From NCBI GenBank assembly GCA_023451915.1, contig JAEXXS010000120.1:1-9594 (forward strand): a DNA stretch of 9,594 bases, written 5' to 3'. This DNA comes from Pseudomonadota bacterium (GTDB lineage: Bacteria; Pseudomonadota; Alphaproteobacteria; Rhizobiales; Rhizobiaceae). Position numbers and translations under genes: made by a program. This document shows, piece by piece, positions 1-6,366 of this stretch; positions within the stretch are counted from its first letter, which is position 1, and each line of letters starts with the position of its first letter. The notes beneath the pieces were generated by a model. That model was not told the origin of the DNA, did not search any database, and was given only the letters and a program-made list of their open reading frames with translations.

Positions 1-16
1 CATCTTAGAACTTGAT

Positions 17-22
17 TACAAT
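17..22 (+). promoter_or_regulatory. candidate -10 box for acpP
   Basis: TACAAT matches five of six bases of the sigma-70 -10 consensus and lies 55 bases before the acpP start. The matching -35 box would fall just outside the left edge of the window, so the promoter cannot be judged as a whole. acpP may also be reached by transcription from upstream genes. Confidence 0.3.
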
Positions 23-76
23 CCTGCATGCCGCTAACCAAGGCAGAGCAACAAACACACAGGTCGAGGTTCCGAC

Positions 77-313
77 ATGAGCGATACCGCAGAGCGCGTC
101 AAGAAAATCGTTGTTGAACATCTGGGCGTAGATGCCGACAAGGTCACGGAAGGCGCAAGCTTCATTGATGATCTCGGCGCAGACAGCCTCGACACCGTCG
201 AGCTGGTCATGGCTTTCGAAGAAGAATTCGGCGTTGAAATTCCTGACGACGCTGCAGAAACGATCCTCACGGTCGGCGACGCCGTGAAGTTCATCGACAA
301 GGCTTCTGCCTAA
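77..313 (+). CDS. acpP: acyl carrier protein AcpP
   Basis: Acyl carrier protein is the small acidic cytosolic protein that carries growing acyl chains on a 4'-phosphopantetheine arm in type II fatty acid synthesis and donates them for phospholipid and lipid A synthesis. The 78-residue product has the usual length and composition. The prosthetic-group site is the GADSLD motif with the modified serine at residue 37, followed by the conserved helix II ([19 protein letters not shown]). The ATG start is preceded by a GAGG ribosome binding sequence at about 66-69. fabF, whose product uses acyl-AcpP as substrate, lies downstream on the same strand, the usual alphaproteobacterial arrangement. Identification is essentially certain. 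Confidence 0.98.
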   Translation: MSDTAERVKKIVVEHLGVDADKVTEGASFIDDLGADSLDTVELVMAFEEEFGVEIPDDAAETILTVGDAVKFIDKASA

Positions 314-328
314 TCAGAACCGCAGTTG

Positions 329-356
329 AGGGCTGGGCTCTTCGGATCCCGGCCCT
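329..356 (+). terminator. candidate stem-loop just downstream of acpP
   Basis: AGGGCTGGG (329-337) pairs with CCCGGCCCT (348-356) over nine base pairs including one G-T wobble, with a 10-base loop. It starts 16 bases after the acpP stop codon. No T-run follows, so it does not look like a classical intrinsic terminator. It could be a partial terminator, or a 3' stabiliser that sets the high acpP to fabF transcript ratio (inference). Confidence 0.4.
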
Positions 357-386
357 GCCTGTATTCTGAGCTATAGTCTGACATTG

Positions 387-427
387 CCGGATGCGGCGCC
401 TTTGAAAAAAAGGCCGCTCGCGTCCGG
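387..427 (+). other. long imperfect hairpin in the acpP-fabF gap
   Basis: The outer arm CCGGATGC (387-394) pairs with GCGTCCGG (420-427), with one wobble. An inner stem (395-396 with 414-415, and 399-403 with 409-413) continues it after small bulges, closing on a five-base GAAAA loop. The A-rich loop and the absence of a following T-run argue against intrinsic termination. It could be an RNA processing or regulatory structure. Folding was done by eye. Confidence 0.35.
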
Positions 428-647
428 GGGTGCCAGCAAATAAAACGTACAGAGCAGTCTTATGGATGTCTGTGCGTGCCGTTTTCGGCATTCAAGTGAA
501 TTTGCCGGGACGCCGATCGTCAAAGTTTCGACTGGCTCCTGCGGCAGACTCCGATTTAACGATTGGAGCATCATCCCTTATATCAGGCCCGGACGTTGCA
601 TCTGCCGGTGAAAGCCTGCGGGTCGGTGCTCGTGACATAACAGTTTT

Positions 648-653
648 AAGGGG
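648..653 (+). promoter_or_regulatory. ribosome binding site deciding the fabF start
   Basis: AAGGGG lies five bases before the ATG at 659. The in-frame GTG at 653 overlaps this sequence and so would have no ribosome binding site. The ATG at 659 is therefore the better start. Confidence 0.75.
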
Positions 654-658
654 TGGAT

Positions 659-1918
659 ATGAGGCGTGTCGTCATCACCGGTCTCGGTCTGGTGTCACCG
701 CTTGCAAGCGGTGTGGAAGAGTCGTGGAAGCGGCTTCTGGCTGGCGAAAGCGGAGCTCGCCGCATCACGGAATTCGAGGTTGATGATCTGGCTTGCCAGA
801 TTGCCTGCCGCATTCCGGTTGGCGACGGTACCAACGGCACGTTCAATGCCGACCTCCATATGGAGCCCAAGGAACAGCGCAAGGTCGATCCGTTCATCGT
901 CTATGCCGTCGGCGCGGCCGATCAGGCGCTGGATGACGCGAACTGGCATCCCGAGAGCGACGAAGATCAGGTGCGCACCGGCGTTCTGATCGGTTCCGGC
1001 ATTGGCGGCATCGAAGGCATCGTCGAAGCGGGCTACACCCTGCGCGACAAGGGCCCACGCCGTATTTCCCCGTTCTTCATTCCCGGCCGTCTGATCAACC
1101 TGGCTTCCGGCCATGTGTCGATCAAGCACAATCTGCGCGGCCCGAACCATTCGGTCGTCACCGCCTGCGCAACGGGCACGCATGCCATTGGCGATGCAGC
1201 GCGCCTGATCGCTTTCGGCGATGCCGACGTGATGGTCGCCGGTGGCACGGAATCGCCGGTCAGCCGCATTTCGCTGGCGGGCTTTGCCGCCTGCAAGGCG
1301 CTTTCCACCAAGCGCAACGATGACCCGACCGCCGCGTCGCGTCCTTATGACGACGACCGCGACGGCTTCGTTATGGGCGAAGGTGCGGGCGTGGTGGTTC
1401 TGGAAGAACTGGAACACGCGCTGGCGCGTGGTGCGAAGATCTATGCCGAAGTGATCGGCTACGGCCTGTCGGGCGACGCCTATCACATCACGGCTCCGAC
1501 CGAGAGCGGCGAAGGTGCGGAGCGCTGCATGATTGCAGCTCTCAAGCGCGCTGAGATCACGCCGGACCAGATCGACTATATCAACGCCCATGGCACATCG
1601 ACCATGGCTGATACGATTGAGCTCGGCGCTGTCGAGCGCGTGGTCGGCGACGCGGCTTCGAAGGTTTCGATGTCCTCGACCAAGTCGTCCATCGGTCATC
1701 TTCTGGGCGCTGCCGGTGCGGCCGAAGCGATTTTCTCGACGCTGGCCATTCGCGATAATATCGCGCCTGCGACGCTCAATCTCGACAATCCGGCGGTTCA
1801 GACCAAGATCGATCTGGTGCCGCATAAGGCGCGCGAACGCAAGATCGACGTGGCGCTGTCGAATTCGTTTGGATTCGGCGGAACCAACGCTTCGCTGGTA
1901 TTGCGCCGCTATTCCTGA
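659..1918 (+). CDS. fabF: beta-ketoacyl-ACP synthase II FabF
   Basis: FabF condenses malonyl-ACP with acyl-ACP, releasing CO2 and extending the chain by two carbons. It is the elongating condensing enzyme of type II fatty acid synthesis and the one normally needed for temperature adjustment of unsaturated chains. The 419-residue product has the full thiolase fold. The nucleophilic cysteine is C170 in TACATGTHAIG, the catalytic histidines are H311 (NAHGTST) and H347 (SSIGHLLGAAG), and the structural lysine is K342 (STKSSIGH). The C-terminal NSFGFGGTNAS loop is intact. The start is the ATG at 659, giving MRRVVITGLG, chosen by the AAGGGG ribosome site. The gene follows acpP, which encodes its substrate carrier, and ends in a strong terminator. 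FabB is less likely given the FabF-type Cys and His neighbourhoods and synteny. Confidence 0.97.
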   Translation: MRRVVITGLGLVSPLASGVEESWKRLLAGESGARRITEFEVDDLACQIACRIPVGDGTNGTFNADLHMEPKEQRKVDPFIVYAVGAADQALDDANWHPESDEDQVRTGVLIGSGIGGIEGIVEAGYTLRDKGPRRISPFFIPGRLINLASGHVSIKHNLRGPNHSVVTACATGTHAIGDAARLIAFGDADVMVAGGTESPVSRISLAGFAACKALSTKRNDDPTAASRPYDDDRDGFVMGEGAGVVVLEELEHALARGAKIYAEVIGYGLSGDAYHITAPTESGEGAERCMIAALKRAEITPDQIDYINAHGTSTMADTIELGAVERVVGDAASKVSMSSTKSSIGHLLGAAGAAEAIFSTLAIRDNIAPATLNLDNPAVQTKIDLVPHKARERKIDVALSNSFGFGGTNASLVLRRYS

Positions 1919-1961
1919 GCGGCGTTTCCCATCGGAAAGTCAAAATTGAATAGGAATAAAT

Positions 1962-1989
1962 AAAAACGCGGGGATTTCTCCGCGTTTTT
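1962..1989 (+). terminator. intrinsic terminator after fabF
   Basis: A GC stem pairs 1967-1973 with 1978-1984 (one G-T wobble) around the four-base loop ATTT. It is flanked by AAAAA upstream and TTTTT downstream, giving an extended A/T stem and a U-tract. This is the clearest terminator on the + strand and should separate acpP-fabF from mltG. Confidence 0.9.
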
Positions 1990-2158
1990 GCCAAAATATA
2001 ACCGGATGCGATATTTAAAATCGCTAATAGTGGTTAGGGTAAGCCTGCTTTCGGTGCGTCAAAACTTCGAAGGCATGAATTGCGGAGAGCCGCTCGGGAC
2101 AGGTCGTTGACGCCTCTGGCGGCAAGGCCGGTCAAGGCTACAGGACCGAGGTGACGGA
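1990..2158 (+). promoter_or_regulatory. mltG upstream region
   Basis: This stretch between the fabF terminator and the mltG start must hold the mltG promoter if the terminator is efficient. It contains an AT-rich segment with TATAAC at 1997-2002 and a small inverted repeat, GCGAT/ATCGC at 2008-2012 and 2020-2024, around ATTTAAA. No convincing paired -35/-10 set was seen. GAGGTGA at 2148-2154 serves as the mltG ribosome binding site. Confidence 0.35.
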
Positions 2159-3403
2159 GTGAATTCAGAGGTAAAGCCCGGGGAACAGCCCGGAAACAAC
2201 TCTGCCGAAGAGCAAGCGAAGGCTGCAAAGCCCGAAACGCCGTCGGACACGACAGCGGCGGCAAAGCCGTTTGTTCCCAAATCCGCGTCTGAAGCCCTGC
2301 GCCCCGAGCCCGGCACCCCGCCGCCGCGCAAGCGTTCGCGCCATGCGCGCAGCCAGATCGTTGTCTTCATGAATTTCATGCTGTCGCTGGTCGTGCTGGC
2401 TTTGCTTGGCGCATCGGCGCTGTTTTATTTCGGCAAGATGCAGTTCGACGGGCCGGGGCCTCTGGCAAGCGAGACGACTTTCGTGGTCAAGCGCGGCGCA
2501 GGCATTTCCGAAGTGGCGAACAGCCTTGAAGCCCGCGATATCATCAGCGATGGACGTATTTTCCGGTTCGGCATCCGCGCCTATGGCCACGAGAACGACC
2601 TTAAGGCCGGTGAATATGCCATTCCCGCCGGCGCGACCATGCGCGACGTGATGAATATTCTCATCAGCGGCAAGTCGATCATGTATCCGCTGACCGTGCC
2701 CGAAGGGCTTACCGTCAAGCAGATTTTCGACCGTATTTCCGCCGACCAGATTCTGGTAGGCGATATGCCCAAGGACATGCCGCCGGAAGGCTCGTTGTTC
2801 ACCGACACGCTGCATTTCACGCGCGGCACCACGCGCACGGAAATCATCGACCGCATGATCGCCTCGCAGAAAAAGCTGGTGGACGATATCTGGGCGAAGC
2901 GTGGGCCGGACCTGCCGGTCAAGGATCGCAATGAATTTGTGACGCTCGCTTCCATCGTCGAGAAGGAAACGGGCATCGCCTCCGAGCGTCCGCATGTTGC
3001 TTCGGTGTTCGTCAATCGTCTGAACAAGAACATGCGTCTGCAATCGGACCCGACGATCATTTATGGCCTGTTCGGCGGCGCGGGCAAACCGTCCGACCGT
3101 CCGATTTTCAAGTCGGATATCGAAAAGCCGACGCCTTACAATACCTATGTCATCAATGGCCTGCCGCCGACGCCAATCGCCAATCCGGGCAAGGCGGCGC
3201 TTGAGGCGGTCGCCAATCCACTTGCGACCGAGGATTTGTATTTCGTGGCCGATGGCTCTGGCGGGCATGTGTTCTCGAAGACCTTACAGGAACACAATGC
3301 CAATGTCCGCAAGTGGCGCAACGTGGAACAGCAGAACAGCGCTGGCGGTGCTGCCGGTGGCCAAAATGCCAGTCAGAGTAACGGCCAGAGTGCGGGGCAG
3401 TAA
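2159..3403 (+). CDS. mltG: endolytic murein transglycosylase MltG
   Basis: MltG (YceG) is an inner-membrane lytic transglycosylase that cleaves nascent glycan strands in the periplasm and is thought to set glycan length by acting as a terminase beside penicillin-binding proteins. The 414-residue product has a Pro/Ala-rich cytoplasmic tail (1-65) and one transmembrane segment (about 67-91). A LysM-like part follows (about 105-200, including PLTVPEGLTVKQIF), then the catalytic YceG domain. The catalytic glutamate is E268 in ASIVEKETG. Other family signatures are MRLQSDPTIIYG (292-303), GLPPTPIANPG (334-344) and YFVADGSGGHVFS (361-373). The tail after about 390 is low-complexity Gly/Ser/Gln/Asn. 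The start is a GTG with GAGGTGA four bases upstream; the N-terminal tail makes the exact start less certain. yicC and gmk follow on the same strand. Confidence 0.95.
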   Translation: MNSEVKPGEQPGNNSAEEQAKAAKPETPSDTTAAAKPFVPKSASEALRPEPGTPPPRKRSRHARSQIVVFMNFMLSLVVLALLGASALFYFGKMQFDGPGPLASETTFVVKRGAGISEVANSLEARDIISDGRIFRFGIRAYGHENDLKAGEYAIPAGATMRDVMNILISGKSIMYPLTVPEGLTVKQIFDRISADQILVGDMPKDMPPEGSLFTDTLHFTRGTTRTEIIDRMIASQKKLVDDIWAKRGPDLPVKDRNEFVTLASIVEKETGIASERPHVASVFVNRLNKNMRLQSDPTIIYGLFGGAGKPSDRPIFKSDIEKPTPYNTYVINGLPPTPIANPGKAALEAVANPLATEDLYFVADGSGGHVFSKTLQEHNANVRKWRNVEQQNSAGGAAGGQNASQSNGQSAGQ

Positions 3404-3434
3404 AAGCTGCTGAACCGTATCTGTGCGAATTTTT

Positions 3435-3465
3435 CAGAGCCGGTTGCTGAATAGCGCCGGCTCTG
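3435..3465 (+). terminator. candidate hairpin between mltG and yicC
   Basis: CAGAGCCGG (3435-3443) pairs perfectly with CCGGCTCTG (3457-3465), nine base pairs, with a 13-base loop that can form an inner GCT/AGC pairing. The downstream sequence TATGTTTGATT is only moderately T-rich. It could be a weak terminator after mltG or an attenuator inside an mltG-yicC-gmk unit. Confidence 0.45.
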
Positions 3466-3575
3466 TATGTTTGATTGAGTACAGTGTTTTCGCGTGGTGA
3501 GGCGAGGCGCTTTGAGTGAGTTTCGATGTACAGGCAGGCCAGTCGCCCCTGTGCTAAAGTGAGGGGAACGGACGC

Positions 3576-4475
3576 ATGGCGCTCCAGAGCATGACCGGAT
3601 TTGCGCGTTTCGCCGCGCAGCACAACCGCGTAAATGGCGAAGCGCGCATCGTTTGGGAAGTGCGCTCGGTCAATGGCAAGGGGCTTGATCTGCGTCTGCG
3701 TCTGCCGCAGGGCCTTGAAGCCGCCGAGCATCCGGTGCGGTCCATGCTGGCGCGCCATTTTTCCCGAGGCAATTTTCAGGCGAGCCTCAGTGTCGAGCGC
3801 GCCGACGAGCAGGCCAGTTTCGTCATCAACCATGCCATGCTGGCCGAAGTGCTGAAACTTGGCGCCGAATTGCAGGAAAAGCATGGTCTGGCGCGGCCAA
3901 GCGTCGATGGGATTCTGTCGCTGCGCGGCATGATCGATCAGGCGCAGGTTGCGGATGACGACGATGCCCGCACCGGGCTGGAAGCAGCCGTGGTGGCAGC
4001 TTTCGAAGGCGCGCTGAAAGCCATTGCCGAGGCGCGGGCGCAGGAAGGCAAGGCGCTTTTCACGATCCTGTCCGGCCATGTCGACACGATTGGCCGCCTG
4101 ACGGAAGCGGCGCGTCAGGACCCGTCGCGAAGCACGGACGCTATCAAGGCGCGGCTCGCCACGCAGGTTGCGCTGCTGCTGGACGGCCCGCGTGAACTGG
4201 ATGAGGCCCGGCTTTATCAGGAAGCCGCTTTCCTTGCGACCAAGGCGGATATTCAGGAAGAGCTGGACCGGCTCGACACCCATGTCGCCTCTGCACATAA
4301 ACTGCTCGCCGATGGCGGGCCTGTCGGGCGCAAGCTCGATTTTCTTTCACAGGAATTTAATCGTGAAGCGAATACACTGTGTTCCAAATCGAACGCGGCG
4401 TCGATCACGGCCATCGGGCTGGAACTGAAAGCGGTCGTCGATCAGTTTCGCGAACAAGTACAGAATCTGGAGTAA
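3576..4475 (+). CDS. yicC: YicC family endoribonuclease
   Basis: The YicC/YloC family consists of cytosolic endoribonucleases; E. coli YicC has been linked to turnover of the small RNA RyhB. The 299-residue product shows the YicC-like N-terminal domain, starting with MTGFARF (6-12) and the [17 protein letters not shown] stretch (28-44). The C-terminal DUF1732 domain runs from about 210 to 299 and contains [15 protein letters not shown] (223-237), [18 protein letters not shown] (251-268) and the final helix ending [16 protein letters not shown] ribosome site at about 3561-3567 precedes the ATG. gmk starts only 7 bases after the stop, so the two are almost surely co-transcribed, a pairing common across Proteobacteria. 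The family call is firm; the RNA targets in this organism are not known from sequence. Confidence 0.94.
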   Translation: MALQSMTGFARFAAQHNRVNGEARIVWEVRSVNGKGLDLRLRLPQGLEAAEHPVRSMLARHFSRGNFQASLSVERADEQASFVINHAMLAEVLKLGAELQEKHGLARPSVDGILSLRGMIDQAQVADDDDARTGLEAAVVAAFEGALKAIAEARAQEGKALFTILSGHVDTIGRLTEAARQDPSRSTDAIKARLATQVALLLDGPRELDEARLYQEAAFLATKADIQEELDRLDTHVASAHKLLADGGPVGRKLDFLSQEFNREANTLCSKSNAASITAIGLELKAVVDQFREQVQNLE

Positions 4476-4482
4476 GAGTAAC

Positions 4483-5145
4483 ATGGCCATCACTTCAGTT
4501 GAAAATGGCGTCGCGCGCAGAGGCTTGATGGTGGTGATCTCGTCGCCGTCGGGCGCTGGAAAATCCACGATTGCCCGGCTGTTGCTGGAAGACAAGAAGA
4601 TGGACCTGTCGCTGTCGATCAGCGTGACGACGCGCCAGCGCCGTCCAAGCGAGATCGAAGGGGTGCATTATCATTTCAAGACCATTCGCGAGTTCGAGCG
4701 CCTGCGCGACAATGACGAGCTGATCGAATGGGCGGAAGTGCACGGCAATTTCTACGGCACCTTGCGCGAAACCGCCGAGATTGCGCTGGCCGACGGGCAG
4801 GACATGCTGTTTGACATCGACTGGCAGGGCGCGGACCAGCTTCAGGCCAAGATGCCTGCCGATGTGGTGTCGATCTTCATCCTGCCGCCCACCATGCGCG
4901 AATTGCAGCAGCGCCTCAACCGCCGTGCAGAAGACACGCCGGAAGTGATCGAGACACGTTTGCAGAATGCCCGTTTTGAAATCCAGAAATGGGTGAAATA
5001 CGACTATATCGTCATCAATGAAGATCTCGACCGTTCCTTTGCGGCGATCAAGTCGATCATCGAGGCGGAGCGCCTGCGTCGTGACCGCCGCCCCGGCCTG
5101 TTCGATTTTGTGACCGGCCTGCTCGAAGAAGAACCCGGCATCTGA
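4483..5145 (+). CDS. gmk: guanylate kinase
   Basis: Guanylate kinase transfers phosphate from ATP to GMP (or dGMP), giving GDP, an essential step of guanine nucleotide synthesis and salvage in the cytosol. The 220-residue product has the P-loop [10 protein letters not shown] at residues 20-29. The guanylate-kinase signature [17 protein letters not shown] is at 49-65, with arginines and tyrosine that bind GMP. The [12 protein letters not shown] segment (82-93) and the DIDWQGA motif (111-117) are also present. The short C-terminal extension past residue 200 is usual for alphaproteobacterial forms. GGAG at 4469-4472, overlapping the yicC stop, is the likely ribosome site, consistent with translational coupling. 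The gene ends before the palindromic repeat and bidirectional terminator at 5156-5335. Confidence 0.97.
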   Translation: MAITSVENGVARRGLMVVISSPSGAGKSTIARLLLEDKKMDLSLSISVTTRQRRPSEIEGVHYHFKTIREFERLRDNDELIEWAEVHGNFYGTLRETAEIALADGQDMLFDIDWQGADQLQAKMPADVVSIFILPPTMRELQQRLNRRAEDTPEVIETRLQNARFEIQKWVKYDYIVINEDLDRSFAAIKSIIEAERLRRDRRPGLFDFVTGLLEEEPGI

Positions 5146-5155
5146 ACCGGAGCAT

Positions 5156-5305
5156 TAGAGCATTTCCAGCAAAAGTGCGTAGCGCCTACGCGGGGAAATC
5201 AGTCCACTGGACTGATTTCTGATCCCGCTTCGATACGTAGGATAATGCGTAAAAACAAATAGATAGAGCGGTTCCACGATTCCGTTTTAACCGGAACCGC
5301 TCTAG
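5156..5305. repeat. composite palindromic intergenic repeat (Bru-RS/RIME-like)
   Basis: Nearly the whole stretch folds into inverted repeats. The ends match as TAGAGC (5156-5161) and GCTCTA (5299-5304). The left half nests GCATT/AATGC (5160-5164, 5244-5248), CCTACG/CGTAGG (5185-5190, 5236-5241), GCGGG/CCCGC (5190-5194, 5224-5228) and a perfect 25-base palindrome at 5195-5219 centred on 5207. The right half is TAGAGCGGTTCC (5264-5275) pairing with GGAACCGCTCTA (5293-5304) around a 17-base loop. The wording around 5157-5175 and 5246-5275 resembles high-copy palindromic repeats of Brucella/Ochrobactrum as I remember them; family name and copy number were not checked. Confidence 0.7.
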
Positions 5306-5306
5306 C

Positions 5307-5335
5307 AATAAAACCGCCCTTGAGGCGGTTTTATT
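5307..5335. terminator. bidirectional intrinsic terminator
   Basis: AATAAAACCGCC (5307-5318) pairs perfectly with GGCGGTTTTATT (5324-5335) over 12 base pairs with the loop CTTGA. The A-run on one side and T-run on the other make it work in both directions. It lies between the convergent gmk (+) and aldo/keto reductase (-) genes, 20 bases past the end of the latter. Confidence 0.9.
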
Positions 5336-5355
5336 TTATGCGATTGCAGGCTGCA

Positions 5356-6261
5356 TCAGGCGAGAGCGGCGATGGCGTCCAGACGGGCCTTATGTGCGGG
5401 GCTGATCGTCAAGGCTGCTGCAGCAATATTCTGGCGCAGATGGGTTCTGCGCGATGTGCCGGGGATCAGCAGAATATTCGGGCTGCGTTGCAGCAGCCAG
5501 GCAAGAGCCACGCTTTGCGGGGTCTCGCCCATTTCTTCTGCGACCCGGTTCAGTTCGTCCGTCTGCAACGGGTTGAAGCCCCCCAGTGGGAAGAAGGGGA
5601 CATAGGCGACGCCATCTTCGGCAAGACCGTCGACCATCGCGTCATCGGTCCGGTTCACCAGATTATAATGGTTCTGCACGCAGACAATCGGGGCAATGTC
5701 GCGGGCTGTCTGGAGTTGCGCTGCGTTGATATTGCTGATGCCGATATGGCCGAGCAGGCCTTCGTCCTGCATCTGCCGCATAGCCCGCATGGGCGTGGCG
5801 ACGTCATCGGCAGGTCCGCCCATGCGCAGATTGACGATGGCGATCTGGTCGAGACCGAGGCGTTCGAGATTGTCTTCGACAGAGTGGCGCAGGAAATCTG
5901 CATCGCGCTGCAAGATCCAGCCGCCCTTGTCGTCGCGCCATGCACCAATCTTTGTCACCAGCGTCAGTTCGGCGGGGTAGGGGTAAAGTGCCTCGCGAAT
6001 AAGTCGGTTGGTCACATAAGGACCGTAGAAGTCGCTGGTGTCGATATGGTCGATGCCGAGCGCCAAGGCTTCACGCAGCACGGCGCGGGCCTCATCGGGG
6101 TCGCGCGGTTCTCCAAAGGCATGCGACCCGGCAAGCTGCATCGCGCCATAGCCCATCCTGTTGACGGAAATCGAGGTGCCGGGAAAGGTGAAGCGACCAG
6201 CTGCTGCTGCCGGGGCGTCCTTGTTGTCTGCTACAGGGGCCGTAACCGAATGATCATTCAT
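5356..6261 (-). CDS. aldo/keto reductase, PdxI/YdbC-like
   Basis: This is an NAD(P)H-dependent aldo/keto reductase with a TIM-barrel fold and 301 residues. It closely resembles E. coli YdbC (PdxI), which reduces pyridoxal to pyridoxine. Shared stretches are SVNRMGYGAMQLAG (32-45), HIDTSDFYG (72-80), LIREALYPYP (87-96), VTKIGA (102-107), DDAMVDGLAEDGVAYVPFFPLGGF (206-229) and AWLLQRSPNILLIPGTS (254-270). Catalytic-tetrad positions are D74, Y79 and K104; the usual histidine is replaced by asparagine (N144 in VNLRMGG), as I recall it being in PdxI. The ATG at 6261 has AAGGAG seven bases upstream. A longer TTG-started form from 6342 lacks such a site. Residues 1-22 are a low-complexity extension. 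The AraC-type regulator lies upstream on the same strand. Family call firm; substrate inferred. Confidence 0.92.
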   Translation of the reverse strand: MNDHSVTAPVADNKDAPAAAAGRFTFPGTSISVNRMGYGAMQLAGSHAFGEPRDPDEARAVLREALALGIDHIDTSDFYGPYVTNRLIREALYPYPAELTLVTKIGAWRDDKGGWILQRDADFLRHSVEDNLERLGLDQIAIVNLRMGGPADDVATPMRAMRQMQDEGLLGHIGISNINAAQLQTARDIAPIVCVQNHYNLVNRTDDAMVDGLAEDGVAYVPFFPLGGFNPLQTDELNRVAEEMGETPQSVALAWLLQRSPNILLIPGTSRRTHLRQNIAAAALTISPAHKARLDAIAALA

Positions 6262-6358
6262 CTGAATTCTCCTTTTTCGAACCATCACAGGGGACGCATT
6301 CAAACTGGCGGCAGCAGCATATGGTCTGATCTGCCGTGCCAAAATCGGCTGGAACCAT
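6254..6358 (-). CDS. candidate 34-aa Cys-rich short ORF between araC and AKR genes
   Basis: An ATG at 6358 follows the araC stop (6367-6369) by eight bases and is preceded by AAAGGA four bases upstream. The frame is open for 34 codons and stops with TGA at 6254-6256, overlapping the AKR start by eight bases, a geometry that would couple translation to the AKR. The product has five cysteines (14, 15, 16, 21, 24), including a CxxC at 21-24, and a charged C-terminus. No known family is recognised. An open frame of this length can easily arise by chance in GC-rich DNA, and codon choice (GTT, CCA, ATA, TGT) is not typical of neighbouring genes. Confidence 0.25.
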   Translation of the reverse strand: MVPADFGTADQTICCCRQFECVPCDGSKKENSDE

Positions 6359-6366
6359 TTTGTCCT

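Larger units (their letters stand above)
314..658 (+). other. 345-base acpP-fabF intergenic region
   Basis: No convincing gene is present. The region holds two hairpins, at 329-356 and 387-427. A GTG-initiated open frame from 430 runs into fabF in another frame, but it lacks a ribosome binding site and any recognisable domain. A weak AT-richer promoter-like stretch lies at about 555-584 (TTTAAC, 17 bases, TTATAT); its -35 match is poor. The gap is long for two genes expected to be co-transcribed, so fabF may have its own promoter or be adjusted by the hairpins. That last point is inference. Confidence 0.5.

Noticed and set aside
653..655. GTG as the fabF start
   Set aside because: It overlaps the AAGGGG ribosome site; the ATG at 659 has correct spacing.
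430..783. 117-codon GTG-initiated open frame on the + strand between acpP and fabF
   Set aside because: No ribosome binding site, no recognisable domain, Arg/Ser-rich out-of-frame composition, and it overlaps the fabF start by more than 100 bases.
695..1825. 376-codon open frame antisense to fabF
   Set aside because: A shadow of high-GC coding on the opposite strand; composition rich in Arg, His and Ala without any domain. fabF is complete and unmistakable.
2165..3268. 367-codon open frame antisense to mltG
   Set aside because: Same reason: mirror frame of a GC-rich gene, no motif or ribosome site.
3153..4298. 381-codon open frame antisense to the mltG end and yicC
   Set aside because: Crosses an intergenic region and two real genes; no domain seen.
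6248..6259. Perfect 12-base palindrome GAATGATCATTC at the AKR start codon
   Set aside because: Palindromes of this length are expected about twice by chance in a window this size; no second copy was seen near the other promoters.
6262..6342. Longer AKR form starting at TTG 6342 (27 extra residues)
   Set aside because: The added residues lack AKR similarity, and the ATG at 6261 has a near-perfect AAGGAG seven bases upstream.
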